From assembly GCF_000716435.1 (NCBI RefSeq), contig NZ_JNWO01000017.1, positions 124,001-188,000 of the forward strand: a stretch of DNA of 64,000 bases, in the 5' to 3' direction. A program made the position numbers and the translations under genes. The notes beneath the pieces were generated by a model. It saw only the letters and a list, made by a program, of their open reading frames with translations, ran no database searches and was not told the DNA's origin. Below are positions 41,970-51,174 of the stretch, piece by piece (position 1 is the first letter of the stretch; each line of letters begins with the position of its first letter). Source of the stretch: Streptomyces xylophagus. Its GTDB lineage: Bacteria > Actinomycetota > Actinomycetes > Streptomycetales > Streptomycetaceae.

Positions 41970-44402
41970 TCACTCCTTCTTTCTCGCCGTGCTCTGCGGG
42001 CCCGCCGTCGTCCCTCCGGTGGTCGTGCCGTCGGTGGTGCCGTCCGTCGTGGTTCCTGTGGTGCCGCCGGTCGTTGTCGTGCCGTCCGTGGTCGTGCCCG
42101 TGGTGCCGCCGGTGGTGGTTGTGCCGCCGTCCGTCGTCGTGCCGGTCGTGGTGGTGCCGCCGGTCGTCGTCGTGCCCGTGGTGCCACCGGTCGTGGTGCC
42201 GCCGTCCGTGGTGGTCGTACCGCCGTCCGTCTGGCCGCCCTGGGTCTGGCCCTGGGTGTTCGGGCCGCCGGTGGTGGTCGTGCCGCCGTTGTCCTGGCCG
42301 TTCGTCGTCCCCGGCTGGGTGGGTTCGATGCTCGGGGGTGCGACGGTTTCCGCGCCGTCCTGGAGCTGGAGGTCGAAGTCGCTCGCCTCGGTGCCCTTGA
42401 GGGCGGACTTGGTGAACTGGGCCCAGATCTCGGCGGGCGCGCCGCCGCCGTTGACGCGTTCGAGGCCCATCGCGCCGTAGAGCGGCTCGTGGGCGGCGGT
42501 GGTCGGGTTCTGGCCCATGACGGAGACGACCGTGGCGAGGTCGGGGGTGTAGCCGGCGAACCAGGCCGCCGTGTCCTTCTCCGCCGTGCCGGTCTTGCCT
42601 GCCGCCGGGCGGTCGGCGCCCTGGGCGGCGGTCGCCGTGCCGTTGTCGACGACGCTCTGCAGGACGTTGGTCGTGGTGTCGGCGGACTCGCGGCTCACCG
42701 CGCGGGTGGTCTTCCGGGCCGGCAGCTTGACCTCGTTCGTGCCGTCCTTGGTGATCTTCGAGATCATCGTGTACGTGTGCCGCTCACCGTGGTTGGCGAG
42801 GGTGGCGTAGGCCTCCGCCATGTCGAGGACGCTCGCGGTGGACGGGCCGAGCGCGATGGACGGGGTGGCGGTCAGGTCGGGGGTGTCGGACGGGATGCCG
42901 AGGTCGATCGCCGTCTGTTTCACCTTGCCGGGACCGACGTCCACCGCCATCTGCGCGTACACCGAGTTGACGGACTTGTCCGTCGCCGTACGGACGGTGA
43001 TGTCGCCGTAGGAGACCTCGTCCTCGTTCTCGGGGGCGTAGGAACCGCCGCTCCAGCCTTCCACGGGGCGCTTGTTGGTGCCGTCGTAGTAGGTGTTGGG
43101 CGTGATGGTCTGGCCGTCCTGGGTCTGGGAGCCGTTCTGGATGGCCGAGGCGAGGACGAACGGCTTGAAGGTGGAGCCGACTTGGAAGTCGCCGCGGGTC
43201 GCGCCGTTCGTGTACTGCTTCACGTAGTCGATGCCGCCGTACATCGCGACGATGTCGCCCGTCTTGGGGTCGACCGAAGCGCCGCCCGCGCGCACGTAGT
43301 TGTCGACCTTGCGGCTCTTCTTGTCGAGTTTGGACATGACTTGGTCGTTCACCGCCTTCACGAAGGCGTCCTGCTTGCTCTTCTGCAGGGTGGTGGTGAT
43401 GCGGTAGCCGCCCGCTTCGAGGGTGTCCGCGTCGATGATCTTGTTGGTGGCCAGGTAGTCCTTGATCGCGCTGACGATGTAGCCGCGCTGCCCGGACATG
43501 CTGGTCGAGGCGGTGGCCTCCTTCGGCATGGGGAACGTCATGCCGGCGCGCGCGGACTGGGTGAGCCAGCCCTTCTTGACCATGCCGTCGAGGACGTAGT
43601 TCCAACGGGCCACCGCTGCGGCCTTGTTCTCCGGATGCGCCACGACGTCGTACTCGCTCGGCGCGTTCAGCAGTGCGGCGAGGTAGGCGCCGCGGCCGGC
43701 GTCGAGGTCGGCGGCGTCCTTGCCGTAGTAGGCCTGGGCGGCGGCCTGGATGCCGTAGGCGTTGCGGCCGAAGTAGCTGGTGTTGAGGTAGCCCTCGAGG
43801 ATCTCGGACTTGGACTCCTCGCGGTCCAGCTTGATCGAGATGAAGAACTCCTTCACCTTGCGGGTGACGGTCTGTTCCTGGCCCAGGTAGTAGTTCTTGA
43901 CGTACTGCTGGGTGATCGTCGAGCCGGACTGGGTGCCCTTGCCGGTGGCGGTGTTCCACGCGGCGCGGACCATCGCCTTGGGGTCGACGGCGGACTCGGA
44001 GTAGAAGTCGCGGTCCTCGGCGGCCAGTACGGCGTGCTGGGCGTTCGCGGAGACCTGGGCGAGGCCGACGTTCTCCCGGTTGACCTCGCCGTCGCGGGCG
44101 AGTTGGGTGCCGTCCGCGTAGAGGTACACGTTGGACTGCTTGGTGGCGAGCGCGTTGGCGGGCGGGATCTTGACCAGCGAGTACCCGAGGTAGAACGCGC
44201 CGATCAGCAGCGCCACGAGCGCGATGCACCCGGCGAGCGTCATACGCCAGGTCGGGATGATCCTGCGCCACCCGGTGCGCTTGGGCCGCTTGGGCTTCTT
44301 GCCCCCGGATGCCCCGGGCACCTCAGGCTCCTGAACCGCCGTTTGCGGTTCCCTGGGTGCCCAGCCCTGCGCGGGCTGCTGCGGCTGCGGCTGGTCGCTC
44401 AT
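41970..44402 (-). CDS. Bifunctional penicillin-binding protein (class A, PBP1-type)
   Basis: 810 aa peptidoglycan polymerase. Cytoplasmic Pro/Gln-rich N-terminus, TM at about residues 56-76, GT51 glycosyltransferase with Glu129 (AAEDRDFYSE) and ITQQYVKNYYLG, then a transpeptidase with Ser410-x-x-Lys413 (GSTFKPF), SVN and Lys603-Thr-Gly (AGKTGTAEKD). The last 110 residues are almost only Thr, Gly and Asp (GGTTTTGGTT-like). That tail is unusually long and repetitive. The start at 44402 is preceded by GGAG. Penicillins would inhibit the transpeptidase. Confidence 0.96.
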   Translation of the reverse strand: MSDQPQPQQPAQGWAPREPQTAVQEPEVPGASGGKKPKRPKRTGWRRIIPTWRMTLAGCIALVALLIGAFYLGYSLVKIPPANALATKQSNVYLYADGTQLARDGEVNRENVGLAQVSANAQHAVLAAEDRDFYSESAVDPKAMVRAAWNTATGKGTQSGSTITQQYVKNYYLGQEQTVTRKVKEFFISIKLDREESKSEILEGYLNTSYFGRNAYGIQAAAQAYYGKDAADLDAGRGAYLAALLNAPSEYDVVAHPENKAAAVARWNYVLDGMVKKGWLTQSARAGMTFPMPKEATASTSMSGQRGYIVSAIKDYLATNKIIDADTLEAGGYRITTTLQKSKQDAFVKAVNDQVMSKLDKKSRKVDNYVRAGGASVDPKTGDIVAMYGGIDYVKQYTNGATRGDFQVGSTFKPFVLASAIQNGSQTQDGQTITPNTYYDGTNKRPVEGWSGGSYAPENEDEVSYGDITVRTATDKSVNSVYAQMAVDVGPGKVKQTAIDLGIPSDTPDLTATPSIALGPSTASVLDMAEAYATLANHGERHTYTMISKITKDGTNEVKLPARKTTRAVSRESADTTTNVLQSVVDNGTATAAQGADRPAAGKTGTAEKDTAAWFAGYTPDLATVVSVMGQNPTTAAHEPLYGAMGLERVNGGGAPAEIWAQFTKSALKGTEASDFDLQLQDGAETVAPPSIEPTQPGTTNGQDNGGTTTTGGPNTQGQTQGGQTDGGTTTTDGGTTTGGTTGTTTTGGTTTTGTTTDGGTTTTGGTTGTTTDGTTTTGGTTGTTTDGTTDGTTTGGTTAGPQSTARKKE

Positions 44403-44624
44403 GTCGTGCACGGACTCCTGTTTCGCGTCGTACCGTCCCGTACTGCCTCGTACGTTCCTGTACGGCCTTGTGCGCTTCTGCGCCCCCAGACGAAGACTCT
44501 CGCACCATGCGTTCCGTTCCCGCCGATCGGCACGCACTTGCCCGGAAAATGCGTGGCGTGCGTCACCACCTGCGCAGTAGGCTCCTGCGCTTGTGTGTCA
44601 AGGGGTGGTGGAAGGGTGGTTTCT

Positions 44625-45425
44625 GTGGGCGCTGGGCGGTTGTACGCGGCCGTCGCGGCGGGCGGTTTCAGACGGTACGCGACTTATCGGGCGGCGACGC
44701 TCGCCGGGGTGTTCACCAACACCGTGTTCGGTGTCGTCCTCGTCTACACGTATCTGGCGCTGTGGGACGAGCGGCCGCATCTCGGGGGGTACGACCAGGC
44801 GCAGGCGGTGACCTATGTGTGGCTGGGGCAGTGTCTGTACGCGACGCTGGCGATCCAGGGCGGCGGGTTCGAGAAGGACCTGATGGAGCGGATCCGCACG
44901 GGCGACATCGCCGTCGACCTGTACCGGCCGGCCGACCTCCAACTGTGGTGGCTGGCAAGCGACTTCGGGCGGGCGCTGTTCCAGATGCTGGGGCGGGGCG
45001 TGATCCCGTTCCTCTTCGGCTCGCTGTTCTTCCGGATGGCCCTGCCCACGGACGTCACCTCCTGGGCGGCTCTGCTGGTCGCGCTGCTGCTGGCGGTGCT
45101 CGTCAGTTTCGGCATCCGCTATCTGGCGGCCATGAGCGTGTTCTGGCTGATGGACGGCACGGGCGTCAACCAGGCCATGATGATCCTGGGGATCTTCTGC
45201 TCGGGCATGGTGCTCCCGCTGAACGCCTTCCCCGGCGTGCTCGGCGACATCGTCCGCGCGCTGCCGTGGGCGGCGCAGATCCAGATGCCGGCGGATGTGC
45301 TGATGGGGAAGACCGATCCGCTCCACGCGTACGCCTTCCAGGCGGTGTGGGCGGTGGCGCTGCTCGCGGCGGGGCGGCTGATGCAGTCGGCGGCTACGCG
45401 CAGGGTGGTGGTCCAGGGTGGCTGA
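44625..45425 (+). CDS. ABC-2 type exporter permease, subunit 1
   Basis: 266 aa, six TM helices, ABC-2/COG4587 family (YATYRAATLAGVFTNTVFGVVLVYTYLALW; DLMERIRTGDIAVDLYRPADLQLWWL). I start at the GTG at 44625, eight bases after GAAGGG; two codons upstream another GTG is possible. Its stop is overlapped by the next permease start. Together the three genes form a drug- or lipid-type exporter without a known substrate. Confidence 0.88.
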   Translation: MGAGRLYAAVAAGGFRRYATYRAATLAGVFTNTVFGVVLVYTYLALWDERPHLGGYDQAQAVTYVWLGQCLYATLAIQGGGFEKDLMERIRTGDIAVDLYRPADLQLWWLASDFGRALFQMLGRGVIPFLFGSLFFRMALPTDVTSWAALLVALLLAVLVSFGIRYLAAMSVFWLMDGTGVNQAMMILGIFCSGMVLPLNAFPGVLGDIVRALPWAAQIQMPADVLMGKTDPLHAYAFQAVWAVALLAAGRLMQSAATRRVVVQGG

Positions 45426-46290
45426 GACGACCCGAAGGAGTGAGGAGGTGACCCTTCGGCACCCGGGTGACGGTGAACTGCCGCGCTGGCGCGAGGGGTT
45501 GCGGGCCTACGGACTGATCGCCGCGATGTGGATCCGGTCGAGCATGGCCTACCGCGCCTCCTTCGTCATCACCGTGGTCGGCAACCTGCTGGTGACCGGC
45601 CTGGACTTCGTCACGATCCTGCTGATGTTCTCCCAGGTCCATTCGCTGGGCGGCTGGTCGCTGCCCGAAGTCGCCTTCCTGTACGGCCTGTCGGCGACCG
45701 CGTTCGGGATCTCCGACCTGGTGCTCGGCTCGATGGACGTGCTCGGCGCCCGCATCCGTGATGGCTCCTTCGACACCCTGCTCGTGCGCCCGGCACCGGT
45801 GCTGGCCCAGATCGGCGCGGACCGGTTCGCGCTGCGCCGCCTGGGCCGGATCACCCAGGGTGGCCTGGTGCTGGGGTACGCGCTGCTCCACATCGACGTC
45901 AACTGGACTGTCGGCAAGCTCCTGTTGGTGCCGATGATGCTGATCTGCGGCGCGGCGATCTTCGGGGCGTTGTTCGTGGTGGGCGCGGCTTTCCAGATCC
46001 TGGCGCAGGACGCGGCCGAGGTGCAGAACGCGTTCACCTACGGCGGCAACACCCTGCTGTCGTATCCGCCGGCCGTGTTCGGCAAGGACTTCGTCCGGGG
46101 CGTGACCTTCATGCTGCCGCTCGCCTTCGTCAACTGGGTGCCCGCGTCCTATGTGTTGGGGCGGCCGTACCCGCTGGATCTGCCGGCAGGCGCTGCGTTC
46201 GCGTCGCCGTTGGTGGCACTCGCCTTCTGCGCGCTGGCCGGGCTGGCCTGGCGGGCAGGGCTCAAGTCGTACCGAAGCACGGGGAGTTGA
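45418..46290 (+). CDS. ABC-2 type exporter permease, subunit 2
   Basis: 290 aa, COG3694-type ABC-2 permease with about six TM helices (SMAYRASFVITVVGNLLVTGLD; LVLGSMDVLGARIRDGSFDTLLVRPAPVL; QDAAEVQNAFTYGGNTLLSYPPAVF). Starts 8 bp inside the previous gene and ends at the start of the ATPase gene, so all three are coupled. Confidence 0.9.
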   Translation: MAETTRRSEEVTLRHPGDGELPRWREGLRAYGLIAAMWIRSSMAYRASFVITVVGNLLVTGLDFVTILLMFSQVHSLGGWSLPEVAFLYGLSATAFGISDLVLGSMDVLGARIRDGSFDTLLVRPAPVLAQIGADRFALRRLGRITQGGLVLGYALLHIDVNWTVGKLLLVPMMLICGAAIFGALFVVGAAFQILAQDAAEVQNAFTYGGNTLLSYPPAVFGKDFVRGVTFMLPLAFVNWVPASYVLGRPYPLDLPAGAAFASPLVALAFCALAGLAWRAGLKSYRSTGS

Positions 46291-46292
46291 GC

Positions 46293-47270
46293 GTGACAGA
46301 GCAGGCGTTCATTGAACTGGACCGCGTCGAGAAGGTCTTCGACGTGCGCAAGAAGACCGGGTTCATGAAACGGGAACGGCGACAGGTGCGCGCCGTCGAC
46401 TCGATCTCCTTCGGTGTGGCCCGCGGTGAGATGGTCGGCTACATCGGTCCGAACGGCGCCGGGAAGTCGACCACCATCAAGATGCTGACCGGCATCCTCA
46501 CCCCGTCCGGGGGCCGGCTGCGGGTGGCCGGCATCGATCCGTCCCGCGAGCGCACCCGGCTCGCGCACCGCATCGGCGTGGTGTTCGGGCAGCGCACGAC
46601 GCTGTGGTGGGACCTCCCGCTGATCGACTCGTACAAGCTGATGCACCGCATGTACCGCATCCCCGACGCCCGTTACGCCGAGAACCTCGACCGCTGTGTC
46701 GAACTCCTGGAACTGGGCGCCCTGTTGGACGTCCCCGTACGCCAGCTCTCGCTCGGCCAGCGGATGCGCGGCGACATCGCGGCGGCCCTGCTGCACGACC
46801 CCGAGGTGCTCTACCTCGACGAGCCGACCATCGGCCTCGACGTCATCTCCAAGGCCAAAGTCCGGGAGTTCCTGCGGGAGTTGAACGCCGAGCGCGGCAC
46901 GACGGTCCTGCTCACCACCCATGACCTCCAGGACATCGAGCAGTTGTGCTCCCGCGTGATGGTCATCGACCACGGCCGCCTGATGTACGACGGCCCGCTC
47001 ACCGGGCTGCACGAGGCGGGGGAGAGCGAGCGGACCCTGGTGGTGGACCTGGAACGGGAGTTGCCCCCGATCGAGGTGCCGGACGCGCGGGTGGTGAAGG
47101 TCGAAGGACCGCGCCAGTGGCTGGCGTTCCCGGCGTCGGAGTCGGCGGCCCCGCTGGTCGCGCGGATCGCGGCGGAGTACCCGATGGTGGACCTGTCGGT
47201 GCGCGAGCCGGACATCGAGGCGGTCATCGCCAAGATGTACGCGGAACAGGCGGAGAAAGCGGCCTCCTAG
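46293..47270 (+). CDS. ABC-2 type exporter ATPase
   Basis: About 325 aa, COG4586 family. Walker A GPNGAGKST, signature LSLGQRMRG (a known variant of LSGGQ in this family), Walker B LLHDPEVLYLDEPTIGLD, switch His in LTTHDLQDIEQL. The start is a GTG at 46293; an upstream TTG at 46287 that overlaps the permease stop is the alternative. Completes the exporter with two distinct permeases. Confidence 0.93.
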   Translation: MTEQAFIELDRVEKVFDVRKKTGFMKRERRQVRAVDSISFGVARGEMVGYIGPNGAGKSTTIKMLTGILTPSGGRLRVAGIDPSRERTRLAHRIGVVFGQRTTLWWDLPLIDSYKLMHRMYRIPDARYAENLDRCVELLELGALLDVPVRQLSLGQRMRGDIAAALLHDPEVLYLDEPTIGLDVISKAKVREFLRELNAERGTTVLLTTHDLQDIEQLCSRVMVIDHGRLMYDGPLTGLHEAGESERTLVVDLERELPPIEVPDARVVKVEGPRQWLAFPASESAAPLVARIAAEYPMVDLSVREPDIEAVIAKMYAEQAEKAAS

Positions 47271-47313
47271 CCTCTCGTAGCTCTTCGCGGAGCGACCTCG
47301 TAGGCTGCTCTTT

Positions 47314-48171
47314 ATGACCGACGACGCAGTCCCGGAACTCCGCGCATCCGACGCCGACCGTGAGCGAGTCGCCGAGGTCCTGCGCGACGCCGTCGCCGAG
47401 GGCCGCCTCGACATGGAGGAGTTCGAGGAGCGTCTGGAGGCGACGTACAAGGCGCGGACGTACGGCGAACTGACGCCCATCACCCGCGACCTGCCGGCCC
47501 CCGGCGTGACCCCGCCGCCGGTGAACATGGTCAAGGAGCCGGTGGACAGCGGGAGTTGGGCCGGGCGGATCGTCGGCGGCGAGGGGTCCTCGACCGGCGC
47601 GGTGGCCATCATGTCCGGGTTCCAGCGCAAGGGGCGCTGGACGGTCCCGAAGCGGTTCACCTGCTTCGCCTTCTGGGGCGGCGGCGAGATCGACCTGCGC
47701 GAGGCGAACTTCGCGGACCGCGAGGTCGAGATCAACTGCATCGCGATCATGGGCGGGATGAACGTGATCGTGCCGCCGGGCGTCGAGGTCGTCGTCCGCG
47801 GCATCGGCATCATGGGCGGCTTCGACCACAGCCAGGAAGGCGTGCAGGGCGACCCGGGCGCCCCGCGCGTGATCGTCACGGGCTTCGCCTTCTGGGGCGG
47901 GGTCGGCGTGGAACGCAAGCTCACCCGCGCGGAACGGCAACGCCTCAAGGAGGAGCGGCGCCAGGAGAAACTGGAGCGCGGCTCCTCGGCCAAGCAGCTC
48001 TACGGCTCCCGTCGCGACGCCTTGTCCGACCTGGACGACGCCCACCGCGACGCCATGGACATCCACCGCGAGGCGATGCGGCGCCGGCACGAGGAGCGCC
48101 GGGAACGGCACGAGGAGCGGCGCGAGCGACACCGGGAGCGGCGGGAGCGCAGGCACCGGGACTGGGACTGA
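47314..48171 (+). CDS. DUF1707/LiaF-like envelope-stress protein with charged tail
   Basis: 285 aa. N-terminal DUF1707 (ELRASDADRERVAEVLRDAVAEGRLDMEEFEERLEATYKARTYGEL in two blocks), a middle LiaF/cell-wall-active-antibiotic-response-like beta region (AVAIMSGFQRKGRWTVPKRF, EINCIAIMGGMNVIVPPGVEVVV), and a C-terminal tail of about 60 residues dominated by Arg, Glu and His (RRHEERRERHEERRERH). No TM helix. Function unknown; the middle domain relates to sensors of cell-envelope stress. Confidence 0.87.
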   Translation: MTDDAVPELRASDADRERVAEVLRDAVAEGRLDMEEFEERLEATYKARTYGELTPITRDLPAPGVTPPPVNMVKEPVDSGSWAGRIVGGEGSSTGAVAIMSGFQRKGRWTVPKRFTCFAFWGGGEIDLREANFADREVEINCIAIMGGMNVIVPPGVEVVVRGIGIMGGFDHSQEGVQGDPGAPRVIVTGFAFWGGVGVERKLTRAERQRLKEERRQEKLERGSSAKQLYGSRRDALSDLDDAHRDAMDIHREAMRRRHEERRERHEERRERHRERRERRHRDWD

Positions 48172-48228
48172 GGTCTTTTTTCGACGAGGGCGAGGGCAGG
48201 GGCGGCGCCTGCTCATGGCTCCGCCGGA

Positions 48229-49587
48229 TCACAGTTGGGCCGGAACCGCGCCCTTGAGGTCCGCCAGGTCGATGGTGCGGGCCATCTCCCGGTAGCCCCG
48301 GTCGTTGGGGTGGAGGTGGTCGCCGCAGTCGTACTCGGCGGCCAGCCTGCGCGGGTCGTACGGGTCGCGCAGCGCCTTGTCCATGTCGACGACGGCGTCG
48401 TAGACCTTGCCGCTCCTGATCCCCGCGTTGACCTGTTGCCGTACGGCGTCCCGGCCCGCCGAATAGCGGGGGTGGCCGCCGAAGGGCATCAGGGTGGCGC
48501 CGACGACCTTGATGCCGTGGGCGTGGGCCCGGCGGACCAGGGTGCGCAGGCCGGTGAGGATGTCGTCGGCGTCGGCGCTCTGCAGGACGTCGTTGACGCC
48601 GAGGTCGATGACGACGACCTTGACGTTCGGGCGGCCGAGCACGTCACGGGTGAAGCGGACGAGGCCGCTCTGGTTCTCGGCGGGGCGGCCCGACCGGCTC
48701 GCGAGTATCTGGTTGCCGCTGATGCCCTCGTTGACGACGCTGTAGCGGGGCACGTCCTGCCCGTCCGTCACGGCCGCGCGCAGCCGCTGCGAAAAGGCGT
48801 CCGGCCAGCGGCGGTTGGCGCTCTCCGTCGAGGTGGACCCGTCGGTGATCGAGTCGCCGAACGCGACGACCGTGCCGTCCGCCTGGTCGCTCAGCACGTC
48901 CAGCGCGGTCAAGTAGCGCCAGATCGCGGTGCGTTGACGGTACGGCGTGCCGGTCGCGTCTTCCGTGCGGTCGCCGTCGGCGAGATAGGAGATCTGCTGT
49001 GCGTACGGGTGGTAGGTGGCGGGTCCCGAGTCGGTGGGGGAGTAGGTGGTGACCAACATGTCGGCGCTCTGCGGGACTTGGAGCCGGACGGCGTCGCTGA
49101 GTATCTGCTTCCCGGCCGGAATGGTGACGGAGGTCGCGCCGCGGAAGGTCAGCCGGCGCATGGTGCCCTCGGCGGCGGCGGAACTGTTGTCGGCGGCGGC
49201 GACGGCGATCGAGGCGTGCGTGAGGGTGAGCGGGGCGCGGCCGTAGAGGTTGGACAGGGTGATCCGGGCGCCCGTGCCGCCGGCGCTCGTGTGGACGATG
49301 TTGCGCACCGAGCGGCCCGCCATGCCGGTCTTCTCGGTGCCGTCCTCGCCGGCCACCGGGGCGGCGGCCCAGGAGCCGACCCAGGTGCCGGCCGAGGCGG
49401 GGGCGGCGGAGTTGTGCGGGGACCGCGCTCCGGAGGAGTTCCTCCCGTCGTCGCGGCTTCCGTCGCCCGCGGCGGCCCCGACGTATATGCAGGCGGAAAG
49501 GACCGCGATCAGGGTGATGATCGCGGTCAGCAGGGCACGCTGTTTTGTGGGGGACACCCCCTCGCCCCCATCACGTCGCTCGGTCAC
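48229..49587 (-). CDS. Secreted or lipid-anchored SGNH/GDSL hydrolase
   Basis: 452 aa. GTG at 49587 is preceded by GAGGAG; a GTG at 49557 is an alternative. The signal region ends LIAVLSACIYVG, with LSAC a usable lipobox, so it may be a lipoprotein. The SGNH block I motif is VVAFGDSITDG, with block V GDHLHPND providing Asp and His. An N-terminal beta domain of 170 residues precedes the catalytic domain (SWAAAPVAGEDG), as in large secreted Streptomyces esterases. Confidence 0.9.
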   Translation of the reverse strand: MTERRDGGEGVSPTKQRALLTAIITLIAVLSACIYVGAAAGDGSRDDGRNSSGARSPHNSAAPASAGTWVGSWAAAPVAGEDGTEKTGMAGRSVRNIVHTSAGGTGARITLSNLYGRAPLTLTHASIAVAAADNSSAAAEGTMRRLTFRGATSVTIPAGKQILSDAVRLQVPQSADMLVTTYSPTDSGPATYHPYAQQISYLADGDRTEDATGTPYRQRTAIWRYLTALDVLSDQADGTVVAFGDSITDGSTSTESANRRWPDAFSQRLRAAVTDGQDVPRYSVVNEGISGNQILASRSGRPAENQSGLVRFTRDVLGRPNVKVVVIDLGVNDVLQSADADDILTGLRTLVRRAHAHGIKVVGATLMPFGGHPRYSAGRDAVRQQVNAGIRSGKVYDAVVDMDKALRDPYDPRRLAAEYDCGDHLHPNDRGYREMARTIDLADLKGAVPAQL

Positions 49588-49693
49588 GCGGTACGGATCT
49601 CCTCGGGTGAGTGGCAGGACCCTGCCATTTTGCCCGTTCGGGTGACAGCGGGAACTCCTGTTCCGTTCCGGGAGTCGGTCAGGAAGGGACAAT

Positions 49694-51046
49694 ATGCACG
49701 GTACCGGCGAACGGGTGGAGCGGATGGAACGTAAGGAAGCGGGGTTGGGGGCGGCGACCGAGAGTGACGGGTCCCGCCGCACGATGACCACGTTCAGCGC
49801 GGCCGACGAGGAGAGGCAGCGCGGCGTACGCCGGATGAAGCTGACGGCACTCGCTCTGTTGCTGTTCGTGGCCGTCGTCTACGTGCTCGCGAAATGGGCG
49901 TCGAACTCGGGCGCCGGCCCCTGGGCGGGCTATGTCGCCGCGGCGGCCGAGGCCGGCATGGTCGGCGCGATGGCCGACTGGTTCGCGGTCACGGCCCTCT
50001 TCCGCCACCCGCTGGGCCTGCCCATCCCGCACACCGCGATCATCCCCACCAAGAAGGACCAACTGGGCGTCTCGCTGGGCGAGTTCGTCGGCGAGAACTT
50101 CCTCTCCGAGGAGGTCGTACGACAACGTCTGCGCGCGGTCGGCATCGGCAGCCGCCTCGGCGCCTGGCTGGCCGTACCGGATCACGCGGACCGTGTGACG
50201 GCCGAACTGTCGGCGGCGCTGCGGGGCGCCCTCACAGTGCTGCGGGACTCCGACGTCCAGGCGGTCGTCGGCGAGGCGATCACCCGCCGTGCCGACGCCC
50301 AGGAGATCGCGCCCGGCATAGGGAAGATGCTGGAGAAGATCGTCGCCGACGGCGGTCACAAACGCGTCGTCGACCTGATCGTCACCCGCGCCCACGACTG
50401 GCTGGTCCTGCACGACGAGCAGGTCATGGACGCGGTCGAGGGCGGCGCCCCCGGCTGGACCCCGAGGTTCGTCGACAAGCGGATCGGCGAGCGCGTCTAC
50501 AAGGAGCTGCTCCGCTTCGTCACCGAGATGCGCGACATGCCCTCCCACCCGGCCCGCGGCGCCCTGGACCGCTTCCTCGGCGACTTCGCCGCCGACCTCC
50601 AGTCCGACACGGAGACCCGCGCGCGCGTGGAGCGCCTCAAGGGCGAGGTCCTCGGCCGCGGCGAGGTCCAGGACCTGATCGCCAGCGCCTGGACGTCCGT
50701 ACGCTCGATGATCGTGTCGGCCGCCGAGGACGAACGCAGTGAGCTACGACTCCGGGTGCGGGCGTCCCTGCTGTCCCTGGGCGCGCGGATGGCCGTGGAA
50801 CCGAAGCTCCAGGCGAAGGTCGACGGCTGGGTCGAGGGCGCGGCCGTGTACGTCGTGACGACGTACCGCAAGGAGATCACCTCCCTGATCACGGACACGG
50901 TGGCAGGCTGGGACGCGGAGCACACGACCCGCAAGATCGAGGCGAACATCGGCCGTGACCTGCAGTTCATCCGGATCAACGGCACGGTGGTGGGGTCGTT
51001 GGTGGGGTTGTTGATCTATACGGTGACGAGGCTGGTGGGGGTGTAG
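49694..51046 (+). CDS. DUF445 family membrane protein
   Basis: 450 aa. The ATG at 49694 follows GGAAGGGAC. One TM near residues 50-65 (LTALALLLFVAVVYVLAKW), the DUF445 pattern AAAAEAGMVGAMADWFAVTALFRHPLGLPIPHTAIIP, a long helical coiled region and a C-terminal TM (INGTVVGSLVGLLIYTVTRL). The family is widespread, function unknown. Divergent from the GDSL hydrolase gene with a 106 bp gap. Confidence 0.9.
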   Translation: MHGTGERVERMERKEAGLGAATESDGSRRTMTTFSAADEERQRGVRRMKLTALALLLFVAVVYVLAKWASNSGAGPWAGYVAAAAEAGMVGAMADWFAVTALFRHPLGLPIPHTAIIPTKKDQLGVSLGEFVGENFLSEEVVRQRLRAVGIGSRLGAWLAVPDHADRVTAELSAALRGALTVLRDSDVQAVVGEAITRRADAQEIAPGIGKMLEKIVADGGHKRVVDLIVTRAHDWLVLHDEQVMDAVEGGAPGWTPRFVDKRIGERVYKELLRFVTEMRDMPSHPARGALDRFLGDFAADLQSDTETRARVERLKGEVLGRGEVQDLIASAWTSVRSMIVSAAEDERSELRLRVRASLLSLGARMAVEPKLQAKVDGWVEGAAVYVVTTYRKEITSLITDTVAGWDAEHTTRKIEANIGRDLQFIRINGTVVGSLVGLLIYTVTRLVGV

Positions 51047-51124
51047 GGCGAGGTTTTCGGCGGGGGCTGGGCGAGGTCTCCGGCGGAGGTTTCGGCGGGG
51101 GTTTCGGGCTGAGACCGGGTATCT

Positions 51125-51138
51125 GAGTACGCGTACTC
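51125..51138. promoter_or_regulatory. Perfect 14 bp palindrome upstream of a small membrane gene
   Basis: GAGTACGCGTACTC, perfectly symmetric with GC centre, 37 bp before the ATG at 51175 and within a CTGAGTACGCGTACTCTG context. The position suits an operator or promoter element. The 50 bp before it consists of short repeats of TTTCGGCGGGGG and similar (51053-51110). Confidence 0.5.
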
Positions 51139-51174
51139 TGTCGCGGCCTCGCCGGTGCGGGAACCCTCGTACGC

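Noticed and set aside
41990..42260. Short tandem DNA repeats resembling a repeat array
   Set aside because: Not CRISPR: units are imperfect, adjacent without spacers, and encode the Thr/Gly tail of the PBP.
41697..44600. A very long open frame on the plus strand reading through the PBP gene
   Set aside because: It is antisense to the PBP gene, which has complete catalytic motifs; only its final part from 44625 is a real ABC-2 permease.
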